Shown piece by piece: positions 5,337-8,568 of a stretch of DNA of 8,568 nt. Below the pieces are notes generated by a model. The model searched no databases and was not told the origin of the DNA. It saw only the letters and a program-made list of their open reading frames with translations. Numbering within the stretch: position 1 is the stretch's first letter; each line of letters starts with the position of its first letter. The translations under genes and the position numbers were made by a program. Source of the stretch: Candidatus Bipolaricaulota bacterium (GTDB taxonomy: Bacteria; Bipolaricaulota; Bipolaricaulia; RBG-16-55-9; DRXL01); assembly GCA_026414955.1 (NCBI GenBank), contig JAOAIA010000058.1, forward strand, positions 1 to 8,568, given 5' to 3'.

Positions 5337-6134
5337 TCACAAAGTTTTGCGCAACACCCAGTCACCTTCGACCTTCTCGATGGTAGAGCTATCGGCGAGA
5401 TAGGGCCAGCGTTTGCGTACCTCGGTGATCAGAGCGAGCTCGATCTCGACGGTGTAAACGCCTTCGGCGTCGTCGGCCTCAAAGAGCACCTCCCCTCGAG
5501 GCGAGACGACCATCGAGTGCCCGCTCACCCGGCGGTCGTCGGGGTAGAACGACTTCGTATTATTGGCAAACACCACGAAGATCGTGTTCTCGGCAGCACG
5601 GGCGCACAGCAGCGATTTCCAAAGCCCAATGCGATTCTCTGGGATATTGGACGGATTGAAGAGAACCTGAATCTCGCGCTGCGCCAGTGAACGCACCAGC
5701 TCGGGATAAAAGAGATCCACGCAGATCGCGATCCCGAAGCGTAGCTTGTCTGTGGCAAAGACGGGCAAGCGCTCCCCAAAGCGCAAGAACGCGCGCTCAC
5801 CCACTGCGTTCGATGGGAAGATCTTTTCAGTATATCCCAGCACAGCGCCGTCGGGGCCGATGACGTGCCCACGAGCTATGCGAGAGTCTTCATGCTCAAC
5901 GATGAGACTTCCCGTCAGCAGCGTGTAGCGCCCCTGCTGAGCGTATCGTCCCAGAAGCGCGAGCACGTCTGCAAGCTCAGCTTCGCTCAGTATGACGATG
6001 CCGGCCCAATTCTCCGGCAGACAGACGATGTCTGCGTCGCGAATCTGCTCTAGCAGTCGCGTGACGGTCTGAAAATTTTTCGCTCTGTCGAGCCGGTCGC
6101 GAGCTGGCTGCACGAGAGCGAGACGAGTTTTCAT
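5337..6134 (-). CDS. Carbon-nitrogen hydrolase (nitrilase superfamily)
   Basis: The 265-residue product has the complete nitrilase-superfamily triad: E41 in LPENW, K104 in YTEKIFPS and C138 in ICVDLFYPE, with a conserved NPSN at 160-163 and CARAAEN at 177-183. Members hydrolyse amides or nitriles in the cytoplasm (omega-amidase, N-carbamoyl hydrolases, formamidases and others); the substrate is not identifiable here. The ATG at 6134 is preceded by GGAGG (6145-6149) at 10-base spacing and starts directly with the first family strand (MKTRLALVQP). The frame stays open upstream to 6233, but that extension is the translated repeat (LTPSPSP...) and should not be annotated as protein. The gene lies 22 bp downstream of yggS on the same strand, with the repeat between them, and is probably cotranscribed with it. 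Confidence 0.88.
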   Translation of the reverse strand: MKTRLALVQPARDRLDRAKNFQTVTRLLEQIRDADIVCLPENWAGIVILSEAELADVLALLGRYAQQGRYTLLTGSLIVEHEDSRIARGHVIGPDGAVLGYTEKIFPSNAVGERAFLRFGERLPVFATDKLRFGIAICVDLFYPELVRSLAQREIQVLFNPSNIPENRIGLWKSLLCARAAENTIFVVFANNTKSFYPDDRRVSGHSMVVSPRGEVLFEADDAEGVYTVEIELALITEVRKRWPYLADSSTIEKVEGDWVLRKTL

Positions 6135-6153
6135 TATGATGCTTGCCTCCAGT

Positions 6154-6205
6154 CCCTCACTCCGCTCCCCTCTCCCTCGCAGGGGAGAGGGGCTGGGGGT
6201 GAGGG
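6154..6205. repeat. 52-bp GC-rich palindromic repeat between yggS and the nitrilase gene (copy 2)
   Basis: The outer arms are CCCTCAC (6154-6160) and GTGAGGG (6199-6205). The inner arms CCCCTCTCCCT (6167-6177) and AGGGGAGAGGGG (6181-6192) pair almost perfectly around a 3-base loop. The element can fold into a stable hairpin in either strand's RNA. It overlaps the last codons and stop of yggS and ends about 20 bp before the nitrilase start. It shares its arms with the copies at 1495 and 7590. Confidence 0.8.
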
Positions 6206-6858
6206 TGAGTCTCCCCGAAGATCTTCGTGCCAATGCGCACGATGTTCGCGCCCTCTTCTAAAGCGATCTGATACGTGTTGCTCATGCCCATCGAGAGATA
6301 CTTCATCTCGACGTTGGGGATATGCAGAGCTTTGATTCTCTCAAAGAGCTTCTTCGTCTCTTGGAAGTAGGGGCGCGCGTCTTCAGGATCGCCAAAGCGC
6401 GGCCCCATCGTCATCAGACCCGAAACTTTGAGATGGGGAAACTGCGCGACTTCTCTAATAAGAGTCGCGGCGTCTTCGGGAAAGATTCCCGACTTTTGCG
6501 GCTCGCGTCCGCTGTTGATCTCGATCAAGACGGGCATTCTCTTCCCCAGTCGTGCGCAGTGCTTTTCGATCTCTTGGGCGAGCTTGACGGAATCGAGCGT
6601 CTCGATCATGTCGAAGATCTCGACGGCTCTCTTCGCTTTGTTTCTCTGTAAGTGCCCGATCATGTGCCATTGGGCGCGTCGCCCGATAACCGAAAAAGCT
6701 CGCTCGGCTTCTTGGACGTAGTTCTCGCCGATGATCTGCACCCCGGCTTCGAGAGCTTCTTGGATCTCTTGAGGCGAGCGCCCTTTCGCTGCGGCCACCA
6801 AGAGCACTCCGGGGGGCAGCTCGGCTAAGAGCCTTCGAACGTTCTCTCGAATCGTCAT
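6157..6858 (-). CDS. yggS: YggS/PROSC-family PLP homeostasis protein with repeat-encoded tail
   Basis: The 233-residue frame is a single-domain PLP-binding TIM-barrel protein of the YggS/PLPBP family, which buffers intracellular pyridoxal phosphate and is not known to be catalytic. Motifs: AAAKGRS with the PLP lysine K25, GENYVQEA (44-51), WHMIGHLQRNKAK (64-76), EINSGREPQKSG (112-123), LSMGMSNTY (188-196) and the phosphate-loop end NIVRIGTKIFGE (205-216). The usual Asp in GMSxD is Thr here. The family normally ends just after IFGxR; the last 17 residues (THPHPQPLSPARERGAE) and the TGA stop come from the palindromic repeat. The start lies 10 bp after the pepA stop, so the two were probably one operon. 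The ATG at 6858 gives the expected short N-terminus (MTIRENVRRLLAEL). Confidence 0.9.
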   Translation of the reverse strand: MTIRENVRRLLAELPPGVLLVAAAKGRSPQEIQEALEAGVQIIGENYVQEAERAFSVIGRRAQWHMIGHLQRNKAKRAVEIFDMIETLDSVKLAQEIEKHCARLGKRMPVLIEINSGREPQKSGIFPEDAATLIREVAQFPHLKVSGLMTMGPRFGDPEDARPYFQETKKLFERIKALHIPNVEMKYLSMGMSNTYQIALEEGANIVRIGTKIFGETHPHPQPLSPARERGAE

Positions 6859-6868
6859 AATCTGGCCC

Positions 6869-7588
6869 TTACCACTCTAGTAACAACTGCGTCAGCAGTC
6901 GCACGCCGTAGCCCGTCGCGCCCTTGGCGTGATAGAGCCGATTCTCCACATCATAGGCAACGCCAGCGATGTCTAAGTGCGCCCAGGGATAATTAACGAA
7001 CTCTTTCAAGAAGATCGCGCCGACGGACGCGCCCGCCTGCGGGCCTTTGTTCGCGCTATTTTTGATATCGGCGATCTCGCTCTTGATGATCTCTTTGTAT
7101 TCATCATAGAGGGGCAAGGGCCAGACGCGCTCCCCTGACTGTTGTGCTGCGTGCTGAATCTTCTGGGCCAACGTCTCATCATTCGAGAAAAGCCCCGCGG
7201 CTTCTTTGCCCAGCGCAATCGTGCACGCGCCCGTCAGCGTCGCTAAGTCTATCACGGCTTGGGGATTATATCTTTGAGCGTAGACGAGCGCGTCGGCGAG
7301 CACCAGTCTCCCTTCGGCGTCGGTGTTGGTGACTTCGACGGTCTTGCCGTTGGAGATTCTTATCACATCGCCGGGCTTGAGGGCTTTGCCCGACGGGAGG
7401 TTCTCCGCCGCAGCGACCAACCCCACAACCGAGATGGGCAGCTTCAGCAGCGCGACAGCGCGCATCACGCCCAAGACTGCTGCCGCGCCGCTCATGTCGT
7501 ACTTCATCGCTTCCATGCCCTCGCGGGGTTTAATCGAGATGCCCCCGCTGTCGAACGTGATGCCCTTGCCCGCCAGCACGATGGGCCG
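6869..7588 (-). pseudogene. pepA: 5'-truncated leucyl aminopeptidase (peptidase M17), catalytic domain only
   Basis: The frame encodes only the C-terminal catalytic half of an M17 leucyl aminopeptidase, about 240 of a usual 480-500 residues. From the GTG at 7579 the binuclear-zinc and catalytic residues are present: GKGITFDSGG (K5, D10), SIKP (K17), KYDMSG (D28) and NTDAEGRL (D87, E89, R91). The C-terminus (ATGYGVRLLTQLLLEW) is intact. The family sequence starts abruptly at RPIVLAGKG; the N-terminal domain (about 250 residues) is absent and the DNA upstream is the palindromic repeat followed by carB on the opposite strand. The only start in reach is the GTG at 7579, so a 236-residue product could be translated, but M17 enzymes need their N-terminal domain for hexamer packing. 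It is either a genuine remnant after recombination or an artefact of an assembly join. Gene identity is sure; functionality is doubtful. Confidence 0.8.
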
Positions 7589-7589
7589 A

Positions 7590-7628
7590 CCCTCACCCTG
7601 CCCCCTCTCCCTGGAAGGGAGAGGGGAG
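7590..7628. repeat. Partial GC-rich palindromic repeat at the pepA/carB junction (copy 3)
   Basis: CCCTCACCCTG (7590-7600) leads into the perfect 11-bp inverted arms CCCCTCTCCCT (7602-7612) and AGGGAGAGGGG (7616-7626) with a 3-base loop. The outer right arm GTGAGGG seen in copy 2 is missing. The left edge is exactly where the pepA reading loses homology. The right arm ends 7 bp before the carB ATG. Confidence 0.78.
7618..7628 (+). promoter_or_regulatory. carB Shine-Dalgarno supplied by the repeat
   Basis: The purine run GGAGAGGGGAG ends 5 bases before the carB ATG at 7634 and can act as its ribosome-binding site. It is the right arm of the repeat, so its availability would depend on whether the 11-bp hairpin forms in the mRNA. 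Confidence 0.55.
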
Positions 7629-7633
7629 TTAAT

Positions 7634-8568
7634 ATGCCCAAGCGCACAGATCTAAAGAAGATCTTGGTGATCGGCTCCGGGCCGATTGTCATCGGCCAAG
7701 CGGGGGAGTTTGACTATTCGGGATCGCAGGCGTGCAAGGCCCTCCGCGAAGAGGGCTATGAAGTGATCTTAGTCAATAACAATCCCGCGACGATCATGAC
7801 CGATCCTGAGAGCGCGGCGCGCGTCTACATCGAGCCGCTCATCCCAGAGTCGTTGGAGCAGATCATCGCGCGGGAGCAGCCCGACGCGCTCCTGCCCACC
7901 GTCGGAGGACAGACCGCGCTCAACTTAGCTGTTGCGCTGGCCAAGTCGGGGGTCTTGGCGCGCTACGGCGTCGAGCTGATCGGGGCGCAGCAACGCGCCA
8001 TCGAGATCGCCGAAGATCGCCTGCTCTTCAAACAGACGATGGAAGCAACAGGGCTAGAAGTCCCCCAAGGAGCGCTGGCGCGCTCGCTCGACGAAGCGCT
8101 CTCCATCGCGCGCGGGCTGAGCTATCCCATTCTCATACGGCCCTCGTTTACCCTTGGTGGCGAGGGCAGCGGCGTCGCCCACAACGAAGACGAACTCTAC
8201 GAGAAGGCCAAACGCGGTCTTGATCTTAGCCCGGTGCACGAAGTCCTGATCGAAGAATCAGTGATTGGCTGGAAAGAGTTTGAACTCGAAGTGATGCGCG
8301 ACCGCCGCGACAACGTCGTGATTATCTGTTCTATCGAAAATTTTGACCCGATGGGCGTCCACACCGGAGACTCGATCACCGTGGCGCCGGCGCAGACGCT
8401 CACGGATAAAGAGTATCAGAAGATGCGCGACTGGGCGATTAGAGTCATACGCGCGGTGGGGGTCGAGACCGGGGGGAGCAATATTCAGTTCGCGGTGCAC
8501 CCGCGCACCGGGCGGATGCTGGTCATCGAGATGAACCCGCGCGTCAGCCGCAGCTCGGCGTTGGCGTC
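7634..8568 (+). CDS. carB: Carbamoyl-phosphate synthase large subunit, N-terminal part (runs off window)
   Basis: The frame is open from the ATG at 7634 to the right edge (311 full codons) and has no stop, so it is partial; the whole protein is normally about 1,070 residues. It makes carbamoyl phosphate from bicarbonate, ATP and ammonia delivered by CarA, for pyrimidine and arginine synthesis. The start MPKRTD and the segments GPIVIGQAGEFDYSG (17-30), NNNPATIMTDPE (48-59) and PTVGGQTALN (88-97) are canonical. The residues expected for the first ATP-grasp site fall at the same positions as in the E. coli protein: R129, R169, E208, H243, Q285, E299, N301. The glycine loop reads LGGEGSGVA (174-182) instead of the more usual GG(S/T)GGG type. 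carA is not visible upstream; instead a truncated pepA on the other strand abuts the gene through the repeat. Confidence 0.95.
   Translation, partial: MPKRTDLKKILVIGSGPIVIGQAGEFDYSGSQACKALREEGYEVILVNNNPATIMTDPESAARVYIEPLIPESLEQIIAREQPDALLPTVGGQTALNLAVALAKSGVLARYGVELIGAQQRAIEIAEDRLLFKQTMEATGLEVPQGALARSLDEALSIARGLSYPILIRPSFTLGGEGSGVAHNEDELYEKAKRGLDLSPVHEVLIEESVIGWKEFELEVMRDRRDNVVIICSIENFDPMGVHTGDSITVAPAQTLTDKEYQKMRDWAIRVIRAVGVETGGSNIQFAVHPRTGRMLVIEMNPRVSRSSALA

Noticed and set aside
6135..6233. N-terminal extension of the nitrilase protein (MARRSSGRLTLTPSPSP...)
   Set aside because: This is the palindromic repeat and the end of yggS read in another frame; a Shine-Dalgarno and family start are present at 6134.
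1..8568. CRISPR array, tRNA or rRNA genes, integrase or transposase
   Set aside because: No direct-repeat/spacer pattern, no tRNA or rRNA sequence recognised, and no recombinase reading frame seen on either strand.

Overview
This is a fairly GC-rich bacterial chromosomal segment with short intergenic spaces and sigma70-like promoters. The housekeeping genes (threonine synthase, YggS, carbamoyl-phosphate synthase large subunit, M17 aminopeptidase) are bacterial in type. Nothing here fixes the phylum. A cyclic-di-GMP riboswitch, possible leaderless promoters and a GC-rich palindromic repeat lodged in and around genes would fit a lineage away from the enterobacterial model, but that is inference.

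Layout. (1) 1-394, minus: a retropepsin-like clan AA aspartic protease gene whose 3' part looks frameshifted. (2) 473-1639, plus: threonine synthase with an N-terminal zinc ribbon and a 77-bp palindromic repeat translated near its C-terminus. (3) 1640-1981: a strong promoter, a cyclic-di-GMP-I (GEMM-I) riboswitch and a long leader. (4) 1982-4520, plus: a tightly packed three-gene operon made of a family 2 glycosyltransferase with an N-terminal coiled coil, a 61-residue two-helix membrane protein, and a secreted NodB-type polysaccharide deacetylase homologue lacking the usual catalytic-base aspartate. (5) 4572-5336, plus: a creatininase-family amidohydrolase with its own possible promoter. (6) 5337-7588, minus: carbon-nitrogen hydrolase, YggS and a 5'-truncated M17 aminopeptidase. 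(7) 7634 to the right edge, plus: carB, open at the window end.

The most interesting unit is 1660-4520. The riboswitch is the only sensor visible ahead of a gene set that resembles PgaC/PgaD/PgaB (IcaA/IcaD/IcaB): synthase, small membrane partner, deacetylase. The simplest reading is an exopolysaccharide operon controlled by cyclic-di-GMP at RNA level. It differs from the known systems in three ways: the synthase carries a soluble coiled coil where PgaC has transmembrane helices, the membrane partner is very small, and the deacetylase has an altered active site.

A second theme is a short repeat built from CCCTCACC and CCCCTCTCCC arms, present three times. One copy is translated inside threonine synthase, one supplies the tail and stop codon of yggS, and one lies exactly where pepA loses its first half and supplies the ribosome-binding site of carB. 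That last junction is either a repeat-mediated rearrangement or an assembly join.
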